DNA from: STC-113 sp964618565 | Lineage (GTDB): Bacteria > Patescibacteriota > Gracilibacteria > BD1-5 > UBA2023 | NCBI GenBank assembly: GCA_964618565.1 | Contig: CAZUBA010000003.1 | Coordinates: 6,267-70,266 of the forward strand | Length of the DNA stretch: 64,000 nt | Direction: 5' to 3' | In this document: positions 42,999 through 53,476 of the stretch, in pieces | Layout: each line of letters begins with the position of its first letter | Numbering within the stretch: position 1 is the first letter of the stretch | Position numbers and translations under genes: made by a program | Notes under the pieces: model-generated | Databases searched by the model: none | What the model was told of the DNA's origin: nothing | What the model saw: only the letters and a program-made list of their open reading frames with translations

Positions 42999-43874
42999 AT
43001 GCGATATTATATATCATTAGGCTTATCATTGATCGTGCTTGCTTTAAGCTACTTTTTTTGGCAAAGCTCAACAGAAAAGATAAACAGCCTTGATATCTCT
43101 AAGATTGTTGATTTCAAAGATATCAATTTTGCAGGTGAAAAGACACCTATGGACAACCAACATTACTTCAATAGAGAAAAGCTCATAAGAGAGCTTAGTA
43201 TCTCAAGATTTAATGTTTATCAATTTGTATTATATCATAAAAGGGATTCCATATATTTCCCGTTAATAGAAAAAAAATTAAAAGAAGCCTGAATTCCAGA
43301 AGATTTCAAATATCTCGCAGTTGCAGAAAGCGGATTGAAAAATGATGCATTATCTGATTCTAATGCTTGAGGAATATGGCAATTCATACCAGAAACAGGT
43401 ACTAGATTCTGATTGACTATAAATGAAAAGATAGACGAAAGATATAATTTTGAAAAAGAAACGGATGCTGCAATACGCTATTTCAAAAAGCTATATGAAT
43501 ATTTTAATGACTGGACTCTTGTCGCAGCAGCATTCAATAGATGAGAAAATTGATTAAGAAGAGCCCTAGAGGATCAAAAGGTAAAATCATATTACGATCT
43601 TTATCTTAATGAGGAAACATCAAGATATGTTTTTAGGATTCTTGCAATCAAGTATCTTATGGAAAATAGGTATAAGATATTCGACAGTTGAGAGCTTTGA
43701 GAAAAATTTGAGGCACCTAAAACAAAGGAAATCGAAGTTTGAAAAATTGATAACCTTAAAACTTGGTCAAATGAAAAATGATATATTTATGCAAATATAA
43801 AACAGCTTAATGTCTGGATAATATGAGATAGCCTTCCTGAATGAAAATGGGATTTAAAGGTTTTTGATTACTAG
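42999..43874 (+). CDS. lytic transglycosylase (SLT domain)
   Basis: A 291-residue protein with an N-terminal signal anchor (ISLGLSLIVLALSYFFWQSS). The soluble lytic transglycosylase domain includes DFKYLAVAESGLKNDALSDS, where the catalytic Glu is in A-E-S, then NAGGIWQFIPETG (G-x-x-Q-F-x-x-x-T/G), and FNDWTLVAAAFNRGENGLRR (A-x-N-x-G). It cleaves peptidoglycan between MurNAc and GlcNAc outside the cytoplasmic membrane, and is MltD-like without visible LysM repeats. The short C-terminal extension is unassigned. Confidence 0.93.
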
Positions 43875-43887
43875 ATTAGGATATTTT

Positions 43888-43920
43888 TTGTAGAGATAAG
43901 GCAATGCCTTATCTCTACAA
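43888..43920 (+). terminator. hairpin after the transglycosylase gene
   Basis: A perfect 15-bp stem TTGTAGAGATAAGGC/GCCTTATCTCTACAA with loop AAT; only a weak T tract follows. Confidence 0.7.
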
Positions 43921-43978
43921 TTTAAACCTTGCCTTTTTGCTTAATCTGGATATATTCTCTTCATTGTAACAGCAAAAA

Positions 43979-44701
43979 ATGTCGATTAATTATTTTGATG
44001 AAATATTCTTCTCAAATTATCTAAGGAAAGATTCCTGAGATGAGGTTTTGGATGTTTGCCATAAGCACATAATTACTATTACAGATACGGTTGTGATTTG
44101 AATGTTTTTTTGGGTTATTCTTCCTGCTTTTTTTTATTACAACAATTCTTTCGCCTCAAGGGATTTCATACCATTTATGTTTTTTGAAGTCTACCTTTTT
44201 TTAACGTATATTTTTCTGATATATAAAATTTTTGATTGGTACAATGATGTTTGGATCATCACAAATAAGTGAATTATTGATCTGGATTGGCAAATATTGA
44301 AAACAAATGTCGTATATATAGACTATAATGACGTAAAATGAATAGAGCTACGCCAGGATTCAGCATGGGATTGAATGTTGGGAAAATGAGATATTGCCAT
44401 TCACCTGGAATGAGAATGAACAACTTTTGTATTAGAGGAGGCCAAAAACCCTAGTGAAGTGATTGGATATATACAATGAGTATTAGAAAATAAAGAAAAG
44501 AAGAAAAAGGAGAAGGACATTACTTTCAATGATAAGTTTTTTAATACCATAAAAGGTGTAATTAAGGATTATCTGGATAGGGAATGACTCCAGCCAGAAG
44601 ATGATAATGAGGATGAGGATGCCGATTCTCCAGAAAAAATTGCTGCCGAAAAGGCTCTTCAGAAAAAATGAACGATAGATTTAAGAAATAACATCGGATA
44701 A
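43979..44701 (+). CDS. membrane protein with PH-like domain
   Basis: A 240-residue protein with two closely spaced membrane helices (TITDTVVIGMFFWVILPAFF and FMFFEVYLFLTYIFLIYKIF) followed by a beta-rich domain (DVWIITNKGIIDLDWQILKT, NDVKGIELRQD, GDIAIHLEGEGTTFVLEEAK). That is the layout of bacterial PH (DUF304/YdbS-like) proteins. An acidic, probably disordered C-terminal tail follows. Two more genes of the same architecture lie at 51687-52214 and 52913-53476. The stop overlaps the folD start. Confidence 0.65.
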
Positions 44702-45534
44702 TGATTCTAGATTGAAGAAAAGTTGCTTCGGGAATTTATGATGACTTGAAAATCAAAATTTCCAAACTCAAGGAAAGGCCGTCTTTAGCGGCTGTTTTGG
44801 TCTGAAACAATCCTGCAAGCATATCATATATTAAACAGAAGAAGAAATTCGCAGAATATGTTTGAATGGATTTTGTATTTATCGAGCTAAGCCTCAATAT
44901 CACAGAAGAAGAATTGTTACTCATTATAGAAGATTTGAACATAGACAAGAAAATTAGCGGATATATAGTTCAATTGCCCTTACCAAGCCATATTGATTCT
45001 CAGAAAATAATAGACAAGATAAGCCCCGAAAAAGATGTAGATTGATTCACAAAAGAAAACATCGGTAAATTATTCTTATGAGAAGATGATGGAATGATAA
45101 GCTGTACTCCCAAATGAATAAAAAAACTTTTGGATGAATACGGTATAGACTTGAACTGAAAGAATGTAACTATAATCGGAAAGAGCAATATTGTAGGAAA
45201 GCCCCTTTCACTTCTTTTCATCAATAATTCAGCAACCGTGACAGTATGTAACAGCAGGACAAAGAATTTAAGCGAACATACCCTAAAATCTGACATTGTT
45301 GTGTCGGCCGCATGAATTCCGAATCTGGTCAAAAAAGAAATGATCAGTCCATGAACTGTGATAATTGATGTCGGTTTCAATAAGATTTGAGATAAGCTCG
45401 TGTGAGATTGTGATTTTGCAGAACTGGAGCCCGATAATTATATCACTCCAGTCCCCTGATGAGTTGGCGCCATGACAGTTGCCATGCTTATAGAAAATAC
45501 TTATTTAGCCCATTTGAATAACCTGCATGAATAA
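44701..45534 (+). CDS. folD: methylenetetrahydrofolate dehydrogenase/cyclohydrolase
   Basis: A 277-residue bifunctional enzyme interconverting 5,10-methylene-, methenyl- and 10-formyl-tetrahydrofolate. The substrate block is LAAVLVGNNPASISYIKQKK (catalytic Y and K), then GYIVQLPLPSHID, DVDGFTKENIGKLF, the nucleotide loop ITIIGKSNIVGKP (read VTIIGKSNIVGKPLSLLFIN), and the C-terminal TPVPGGVGAMTVAMLIENT. The PGGVG glycines are partly TGA. Coupled to the preceding gene by a TAATG overlap. Confidence 0.97.
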
Positions 45535-45769
45535 GAAAATATTTCTTTTCTGACTGAATATCTTTTCAATACTGCTGGCTTTTATGTTGGGTTTTATGTA
45601 TGAGAAGAATATTCATATCCAAGAACTGAATAAAGAAGCATCAAAAAAATATGTGATTGAAATGAAACAGACAAAAACAAAGCTTGAGATAAGCAATCCT
45701 TACTCCAATATTGAAATCAATTTGAATTGAGAATCCTTAAGCAGCAGCTGAATTGCCTTAGACAAATAA
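45527..45769 (+). CDS. small single-pass membrane protein, 80 aa
   Basis: Begins within the last codons of folD (8-nt overlap) as MNKKIFLFGLNIFSILLAFM, one N-terminal membrane helix, followed by a polar helix and a Ser/Asn-rich tail. The stop codon abuts the stop of the convergent pilin gene (45770). Translational coupling to folD supports it being real. Function unknown. Confidence 0.6.
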
Positions 45770-47185
45770 TTATCTCACCAAAGCACTTACAGATTCCACT
45801 TCAAAATCAGAAAGAACCCTATTATACATTCTCATTTCGTCAATTTTAAGGATTCATGTAAAGGCGTTGGTGGCTCAGATATCAATTTGTTTATTGCTGT
45901 CATAAAAGATCCCGTCTGGTGTATCGGTAAGGCTTCATGATCGATAATTCGCATGATCGGAAGGGAAAAATCATGTCTTATATTTATTGGTACCGATTAT
46001 ATTTCAATTGACATATGCAGAAATCTGGCTAGCTCACCTATTTCACACAAATGTTATGTTATGCCAAGAATTAGGCTGCAGGGTATGATTGAACTGACCA
46101 TTTGTATATAGCATATTTCAGTTTGCCTGAACTCATCATTCATATTCCAGACAATTTGTTCATAAATCAACTACAAACCATCTGCTCGGATAACTGTATG
46201 CGTTGGAAATGACTCTTGTATATCAAGCTCAGCATCCGCCGGCTCAAAGGGCTCAAGAGTAATAAAGATTGAAAGATAAGGTATAATCTCACGCTCAATA
46301 ATCCACGATGCTTCATGACATTATCCTTGTAAACTGTCATGCGCTGAAATCAAGATTTCATCAAATGGGACCAGTGTTCCAAGTCGGGAAATTCGGTCAT
46401 ATCAAAGTCATGTCATGCCCATTCATGCTCAAGTCGTTCACTCAAGTTCATGTTCATTCATCAAATCACCAATATCATACTATTCATCATCCGGAAATTC
46501 AAGATTTCAGCTTGATTCATGTTCATGTGACAACTTCATCTTTTGAATAATATATGGTATAGGTGCTATCGGTATTGAGTATATCAATTCATGTATTGCT
46601 TAAGGATGAATATATAGGGTCTATAGATCAAGATGTCATCAGTATTCATAATGAATCTCATCTTGTAATAAGATATCTTCAGCTATTTGATGCCGCACTG
46701 ACTCAATCAAAAGACATGATAGGATTAAGTGAAATTTCTGAATTTTGACTGTTCTCCAAAAATCAGACAAGCTGATATTTTGTCTTTTTGGAATTTGTTA
46801 TATAGCTGAAATAATTCCCATCCAAGGGATCTTTTCATCCGTCTACAGAAATCTTGATCATTCTTGATGTCTGATCACCTACTATTCCCTGATATCTTAT
46901 CGGGGTTCAGGATGCGGTGATTGAAATCATTTTGTCCGGAGTCGGATAGCTTCATCCTAAGGTAAAAAATATCGAAAGTCATTTTGAAATATTGGTAATA
47001 TTTGCCAACCTGCCACTATCTCTGGCAGATGATGATTGAGAAGAAAAACTCAGGAATGCGATGGTTGCAAGTATAGCCAATATGACTATGACTACAATCA
47101 GTTCTACTAGGGTGAAGGCCTTATTTGAGACATGGGCAGAATTAACTGTAATTGCCGGATGTTTTTCTGATGAATTACGTTCCAT
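45770..47185 (-). CDS. type IV prepilin-like protein with C-terminal LamG domain (471 aa)
   Basis: The basic leader MERNSSEKHPAITVNSAHVS is longer than usual and precedes KAFTLVELIVVIVILAILAT. The pilin-like part continues with the family blocks ISKGLSIFFTLGGSYPTPDK and GKDPLDGNYFSYITNSKKTK. The LamG domain starts around NMLYTNGQFNHTLQPNSWHN and ends LKIDEMRMYNRVLSDFEVES, the classic LamG closing motif. A GGCGAG-type glycine-rich turn lies before it. The substrate for adhesion is unknown. Confidence 0.9.
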
Positions 47186-47211
47186 AAATAAAAATTAACG
47201 GATAAAAATGA

Positions 47212-48642
47212 CTATTTAACAGAATTTGTCAGAGCTGAAATTTCTGAATCACTCAGAGCCCTGTTGTAAATTCTTATCTCGTCGATATCTCATGTGAACC
47301 TCCGTTTATTGCCATTATCGGCTCATATGATGAGGTCTCAGTTATTCTTGGTTGTTGATACGGAAATATCCGTAATGCCGGACCCGTATATTCCATTTTT
47401 ATATAGATTTAAGTTAGAATTACTTTTTATGAAGACATAATCATTATAAGAAGATTCATTATATGCAACGGTATCGTAAACTGCTGTGAGATTTACGGTA
47501 TCATATCTTGCATAATACACCTTGTTCGGATTCGCATTATTCTGATTATTTAGCCTTACTACGAAAGGATATCATCATGATCACCATTTTTCCAAGATAC
47601 AATTGTAATTAAACGAATAATTGGTATCCAGCTGATTTGTGGCCATCTTCATCTTGATGTATACTGTATGATTTTCATTGTAATCAAAATTTACAGACTG
47701 TGGATTTATGACCTTTATCCAGTCATCCACCCCATCGAAAGTCATCATTTTACCTGTTTTTCAATTTCCGATTGCTATTTTAGGTCATTGTCATGTGGAA
47801 TTACAGCTTACCTGCGCTCATGAATTGTAGCAGATTCAATTATTTCAATATTTACTGAGATCCTTGAGCACCATCAGGGCTCAGCTTGTGACAAGTGTTT
47901 CCATATCCCAATATGCAACTAAGGAGTTATCCATTGAAGCAAGGCTTTTATCCTGCATCAGCTCAGGACTTCTTACAAGCATGTTACTGAATATTCATGT
48001 TCCGGTTGCAATCACAGCTGGTTCCTTTGTAAACACAACTTTGTATGATGATCCGCTGTTAGTGGTTACGAGATCTATATTGGCATTAGCAGTTTGCACC
48101 GGAACCATTGTAGTGCTGTTCAGAAGAATTCATACTGAATCTCATTTCATGATTGAGTATCTTCAGCTGTAGCTTGATGGATCGGCGTTTGCCTCCTTGA
48201 GACTATTTCTTATAAGATCAGGACTGTAGCTCAATGATTGGTTATTCCCATCTTCCAGGAATCAGAGGATCTGATACCTAGCCCGATTTGAATTGGTTGA
48301 GTATGTGTAGTAAACTTCCTTATCCAGAGGATCCTTTCATCAATTAGACAGCTTTATCATACTGAGAACTGATGTTCAGGCATATCATTGGTATCATACG
48401 ATGGTTCAGGAAGCAGTAATGTCTATCTTAGAATCGGGCAAGGGCAACTTACCTGCTATGGCATTGAATACCGATAGTCATTTGGCTATATTGCTCATGT
48501 CTGCCAATCTTGTAGAATCTCTGGCACTGGCAGATTGAGAAGAAAAAGAAAGGAATGCGATGGTTGCAAGTATAGCCAATATGACTATGACTACTATCAG
48601 TTCTACTAGAGTGAATGCGTTATTGTTTTTACTTAGGTGCAT
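47212..48642 (-). CDS. type IV prepilin-like protein with C-terminal LamG domain (476 aa)
   Basis: Leader MHLSKNNNAFTLVELIVVIV, then the family pilin segment (SARDSTRLADMSNIAKGLSV, GYQGYAGTSVLSMIKLSNGG, KDPLDKEVYYTYSTNSNRAR). The C-terminal LamG domain carries SLVAYWDMETL, FDGVDDWIKVI, DYNENHTVYIKMKM and the closing DIDEIRIYNRALSDSEISAL. It begins 22 nt downstream of the fibrinogen-type pilin gene and is probably co-transcribed with it. Confidence 0.92.
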
Positions 48643-48664
48643 AAATAGTTTGCTTATTTTAATT

Positions 48665-49939
48665 TTAAAATCTTATATAGGTATTCCTTAATTGCGGCAA
48701 GCTTGAAGTTCATGGTCAGATTTTCCCGAGAGAGCAGTCCTGCTTTTCAGTATAATAATATGGTCAGGCTGTCATTGTTCAAAAATGCCAAAAATGGTTC
48801 CCTCATCAATAACTGATATTATATCAATAAGTTGCAAAATTAGGATGGGGATAGCTTGTATAGGAAACCGCCATGCTTGTTTGTCATATTCAAGATGTGA
48901 AATAATAACCGTTTCAAATATATTTTTCACAAGTTCAAGGAATAGTTGCCATTATGTTGAATTTACTTCATTCCGTAAGAGGAAATCTTGATAACGCCAT
49001 ATTGAATGAGTTGGTTCAGGAGGTATCGGTATAATCATAGACTCAACCCGAATTATAATAATTATCGGTCAAGAGTGGAGTTTTACTGGCATCCCAAGTC
49101 GGCAGCTTGTAATTGTTATAGTTGAATGACCAAAATAATGTCCATCATCCTCAATCTGTCGTCATATCACAATAAACCTGTAATCAGGCTCATCATTGAG
49201 GATTTATAGTATATTTTCAATCCTTGCTTGATGGGTTCATATCTTTGATCCTTTTGCATGTGGAATTCGAATTCATCTGAGCTATGGCTTGTCCGGTTCA
49301 CGTAATTGAAGAATCATTTGAAAGCCTAAGCACATAAGACGCGTCTGTTTTTACTACATCTACTCAGGTGAAAGTCAAGATGTTATAATTATCTTGAGCT
49401 GGAATCAGTGTTCAAGAATTCAGCAATATTCAAACCATATCTCACCTTGTGACAGCATATCTTCATGAATAAGACGACGTATCTGCGTTAACCCAACCCT
49501 CTCCCGATAGACGAGGGGGAAGCAAAGAAACGGCACTATTGCTTCAGTCTTCTAGGAATCATAATAATTGGAATTTATCCTGATTTAGAGTTGTTGAGTA
49601 AGTATAATGGGTTCAATTCAGCGGATCTTTTCATCCTCATGAAGAGATCTTTATCATGTTGAGGACATTTGTTCAGGCATTTCATTGATATCATAGGGTT
49701 ATTCACGATGCGCTTATGGTGATATTATTTTCTGGAATAGGCAATTTGCCTGATGTTGCAGCCAAGACTCCTAATCATTTTGCAATATTGCTCATATCTG
49801 CCAATCTCGTTGAATCTCTGGCACTGGCAGATTGAGAAGAAAAAGAAAGGAATGCGATGGTTGCAAGGATAGCCAATATAACTATGACTACTATAAGTTC
49901 CACAAGCGTGAAGGCCTTATGTTTTGTTTTGTGGGGCAT
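48665..49939 (-). CDS. type IV prepilin-like protein with C-terminal fibrinogen-like domain (424 aa)
   Basis: Leader MPHKTKHKAFTLVELIVVIV and the same pilin segment as its neighbours. The C-terminal half differs: CKRIKDMNPSSKDGKYTINP followed by LQVYCDMTTDGGGWTLFWSF is the opening of a fibrinogen C-terminal-like domain (C-x-x-I-x-x-x-x-P-x-x-x-G-x-Y-x-I-x-P...V-Y-C-D-M-x-T-D-G-G-G-W-T), a sugar- or acetyl-group-binding module. A GC-rich segment (about 49480-49525) encoding LPPRLSGEGWV looks like a dispersed palindromic repeat captured in frame. Codon use there departs sharply from the rest of the gene. Confidence 0.9.
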
Positions 49940-49998
49940 TTATCGTTGCTTAATTTTATTATTTTTATTTTAACTTATTAAAATTAAAAATCAAATAA

Positions 49999-50036
49999 AA
50001 AAACCAGCTATAAGTCGTAATTTGTAGCTGGTTTTT
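49999..50036 (-). terminator. terminator behind pilB
   Basis: AAAAACCAGCTA/TAGCTGGTTTTT stem with a 14-nt loop and a T run on the minus strand. It separates pilB from the downstream pilin genes. Confidence 0.85.
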
Positions 50037-50052
50037 TGATATTAAATCTATA

Positions 50053-51363
50053 TTAATCTATAACCATAAATAGTTCTTCAAGTGTTGTTTTCCCCCTCAT
50101 TGCCTTAAGGACTCAATCTTCACGTATAGTCATCATATCTTGCTTTCGGGCTTCTGCCAATATTTCTGCAGGACTTGATCAATTACGGATAAGAGTTCTT
50201 GTTTTTTCATTGAATGACAATACTTCATAAACTCAAATTCTTCATTTATATCAAGAATATCAGCAATGTTCGCATCATTTTGATTTAAAAAGCTTGAATC
50301 AATCGGTTTTTGCTTTTGTAACAGCCTCAATACCAATATCCTTCATCATCCATTTTATGATTTCATTTTGTTCCGATGTTGCCTCGTGTTCTTCTATACA
50401 ATGAGGACAATTTTTTCTTACAAGCCTTTGAGCGATGATTATATCAATAGCTGAAGACAAGATGTAAGGAGGCACTCAGATATTGATAAGTCTTTCTAAT
50501 GTCTCTGATGCGGATTTTGTATGCAGCGTTGCGAGTACGAGATGTCATGTAAGAGAAGCCTGCGCTGCAATCTGAGCGGTATCAAGATCGCGTATTTCTC
50601 AGATCATTATAACATCAGGATCTTGTCTCATGAGTGCCTTAAGTCAAGAGGAGTACGTATATCAATTCTTTTCATTGACCTCAGATTGAACAACTCAAGG
50701 AAGCTCATATTCTATCGGATCTTCAAGTGTTATAATTTTTTTCTCTGGGATGTTAAGCGTATTCAATATGCTATAAAGCGTAGTTGTTTTACCGGATCAT
50801 GTAGGTCAAGTGACGAGAATCATTCAATTCTTCTTCTTTACGCTTTTTTCTATTTGCCTTTTGGAAGCCCACATAAAGCCCAGATCATCAACGGATGGTA
50901 TTGTATTTCATGAATCAAGAATACGGCAGACTACATTTTCTCAGAGTTTGACGGGCAAAGTTGAAATACGCACATCGATTTTCCTGTCATCATCAAGTAT
51001 CCTATACTTACCGTCCTGAGGAACATTGGTAATATTCAGCTTCAAATCGGATTTATACTTCAACCTTTCCAATACCAGCTTATAATGGTGTTTCGTAAGC
51101 TCAAAAATATCTGTCAGATGTCCATCGATACGAAATCTTAACTGAGTGAAATTTTCCCTGATATCATAATGCACGTCTGAGCTTCAAAAAGATAATGCTC
51201 ATTTGGTTATCAATGCAAGGGCTTTTTCTGAGTCCTGAGATTTATCAAGCGATTCTTTCACATGAGTTTCCAATTCCAAAAACTTATCGGATTTGAAGCT
51301 TGCAGCCTCCCCCATAAGTACCGTTTTAGCTTTATCAAAATGCTCTTCGTTCTTTATTTCCAT
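50053..51363 (-). CDS. pilB: type IV pilus assembly ATPase PilB-like (GspE family), short form
   Basis: A 436-residue secretion ATPase that powers extension of pili or pseudopili from the cytoplasm. Visible blocks: SSDVHYDIRENFTQLRFRID (N2 domain), Walker A ILVTGPTGSGKTTTLYSILN, Asp box ITLEDPIEYEL, Walker B DPDVIMIGEIRDLDTAQIAA, His box LTGHLVLATLHT, and a zinc-type tetracysteine CPHC plus CEHC before GRIGVYEVL. The tetracysteine favours PilB over PilT. The N-terminal MshEN/GspE-N region is missing, so the protein is about 130 residues shorter than typical PilB. Neighbouring prepilin genes are the likely substrates. Confidence 0.94.
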
Positions 51364-51453
51364 TTTTTAAAATACTATTTACATATAAGGATTTTTAGTT
51401 ATATTCAATTATATCATATTTAAATTCTTATTGCAAAACTTACGCGTTAAATT

Positions 51454-51684
51454 ATGCTAATACAGGTTGCCATTTTGGTCATATATGCCATAGCTATAAT
51501 CATTGCTGAACTGCTTATTGAGAGGAGGCTTGATTTATTGACAAAAAGGCACAATGAAAAAATATGATGATGATACGCTTCTGTATGACTTTTAAGCCTT
51601 CACAGAAGACTGAAGCTGATCCTAAGAACAATCTTTGTAATCCTTTTTATATGTTGAGCTGCAATTAGTCTCTTACTTTTATAA
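51454..51684 (+). CDS. small two-helix membrane protein, 76 aa
   Basis: MLIQVAILVIYAIAIIIAEL begins with a membrane helix; a short basic loop with GGGYAS follows, then a second helix (ILRTIFVILFICGAAISLLL). Stop is 2 nt before the ATG of the PH-like gene, so probably an operon. Function unknown. Confidence 0.65.
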
Positions 51685-51686
51685 AT

Positions 51687-52214
51687 ATGGGATTCATTCT
51701 ACAAAAAGATTACGTCATAATAAAAAAACACGGTATCGTGATTTTATATATATTGGCAAGATTTGTTTTCGCTATGCTGATTGTGATATGATTATTCCTG
51801 ATTTCCTATCTTTTCAGATCTTCTCTGAGAGAAGATCTAGTACTTTTTTTTCTCTACCCCGTCCAGATGATAATCCTTGTATATGCTTTTTCAAAGCTTG
51901 CGCAAGGATATATTTTTTATTATAATGACCTTATCATATTCATTCATGATAAGGTAATAATCATGAAAAGCTCCCTCTTTCTCCAAGACGATCTTGAAGT
52001 GATAGATACAAGTAAAGTAATGAAAATAGATGTTCAATGCCATGGATTCTTTGCCAATCTTGTGTGATACGGAAATCTGGTGATCGAACAACAAAGAGAT
52101 GAGCTTAGAATTCTTCATTTTGTTCCCAAGCCATATAAAGCCCTCCAATTATTAAGAGAAAAAACAGCATATCTAAATACAAATCAAGATATTAATTTCT
52201 TCAAGCTGAACTAA
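51687..52214 (+). CDS. membrane protein with PH-like domain
   Basis: A 175-residue protein: short N-terminus, two membrane helices (ILYILARFVFAMLIVIGLFL and LVLFFLYPVQMIILVYAFSK), then a beta-rich domain (YYNDLIIFIHDKVIIMKSSL, VQCHGFFANLVGYGNLVIEQ). It has the same layout as the genes at 43979 and 52913, suggesting paralogous bacterial PH proteins. Role unknown. Confidence 0.6.
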
Positions 52215-52361
52215 AATTTCATTTCATACATTTTTAAATAATTTTGCAAAAATGGGTAGCTTCTAAGCAATATCCAGGAAATTATTAAGGAAATGGTTTT
52301 TTACTGAAACGATAAAATAATACATACTTTAATAGAATAAAAAAAGAGGATGGCATTCATA

Positions 52362-52667
52362 ATGAGAAACGAAGACTTCAGATGCGAAAATTGCTGAAAG
52401 GAAATACTGAAACACCCGGAATGATCCGCAAGGAATCATTGTCCGAATTGTCTCTATTCAAAACATGTGGATGATAAGTTTCCTTGAGATAGAAAAAGCG
52501 AATGTCATTGACTTATGAAGCCGATTTGAATCGATCATAAGAAAAATAAATGATATATGATAATCCACAAATGCATTATTTGCAATAAGGATATTCCTAA
52601 TAAGATTGCTCCTGATGATGATTTTTTAAATTTCATTAAAACAAAGAACTCGAATATTAATCCTTAA
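52362..52667 (+). CDS. RNHCP-domain zinc-ribbon-like protein
   Basis: A 101-residue protein with the RNHCP signature: FRCENCGKEILKHPEGSARN then HCPNCLYSKHVD, followed by PGDRKSECHGLMKPIGI and a final CIICNK. Cys pairs suggest zinc binding. Function of RNHCP proteins is unknown. An AGAGGA sequence lies 12 nt upstream of this ATG; an earlier in-frame ATG at 52350 would add four residues but overlaps that ribosome binding site. Confidence 0.88.
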
Positions 52668-52677
52668 TGATATTAAC

Positions 52678-52911
52678 ATGAGCCCATTTGCAATCGCTTT
52701 TCTTATTGTTTATCCGATATTTCTTATTGGCATGTATAATATTTTCTTGCTGATGGCCAAAAGGCTTCATAAGCAGAATATGGAAAGATTATCCCAATCA
52801 AGTCACTTGATTCTGGAAGAGAATTTCAAAAGAATGGTCCATTACATAAGAATAAGCCTGATATCATTATTTGTAGCTTCGGTTATTTTCTTATTCCTAA
52901 TCTTGTTGTAA
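52678..52911 (+). CDS. small two-helix membrane protein, 77 aa
   Basis: Helix IAFLIVYPIFLIGMYNIFLL, a basic amphipathic segment (RLHKQNMERLSQSSHLI), and a second helix (ISLISLFVASVIFLFLILL). It follows RNHCP by 10 nt and is followed 1 nt later by the next PH-like gene; it resembles the small gene at 51454 in position and layout. Each may be a partner of the PH-like protein downstream. Confidence 0.65.
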   Translation: MSPFAIAFLIVYPIFLIGMYNIFLLMAKRLHKQNMERLSQSSHLILEENFKRMVHYIRISLISLFVASVIFLFLILL

Positions 52912-52912
52912 C

Positions 52913-53476
52913 ATGATTCATGAATACAAGAACTCCTTGCTTTTGAGGAGACATAAGATTAAACTTTTCTATATTTTCTGAAAATTTCTTATATATCTGC
53001 TGATTTGCCTGTCGATAGCATCTGTTTTTCTGTTGCTGACCTGATATTCAAAACAATGAAATATATTCAATCAAAACATCTTCATAATATTCATGTTCTT
53101 CTTCAATTTTATAGCTTTTGCCCTTATTCTTGACATAATAGCTCATTTCAATAATCTTATATATATTAATGATTCTCATATTTACATTATCCGAAGCTGG
53201 TTGCTGTTCAGAGAAGATATAGAAATCATAGAGCTCAGAAAGGTAACAAAGGTGAGCATAGTCTGCCAATGATTATTGTCAAATATGCTTTCTTATTGAA
53301 AGATAATGATTGAGATGCAAAGAGCAGAAACCAAACCCCTCTTCCATATTCCCGAGCCATACAGAGTCATGACTAATATCAGAAACAAGATGGACAAGAT
53401 GAAGAGTATCTGAGTCCAGACAAAAGAATTAACTTGAAACAAATTCGATGATACAAGAATTTTTTGAAAAATATAA
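52913..53476 (+). CDS. membrane protein with PH-like domain
   Basis: A 187-residue protein with two membrane helices (FLIYLLICLSIASVFLLLTG and IFIIFMFFFNFIAFALILDI) and a beta-rich C-terminal domain (IYINDSHIYIIRSWLLFRED, KVTKVSIVCQGLLSNMLSYG). Third member of the PH-like set. Its 3' end overlaps tilS by 29 nt. Confidence 0.6.
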
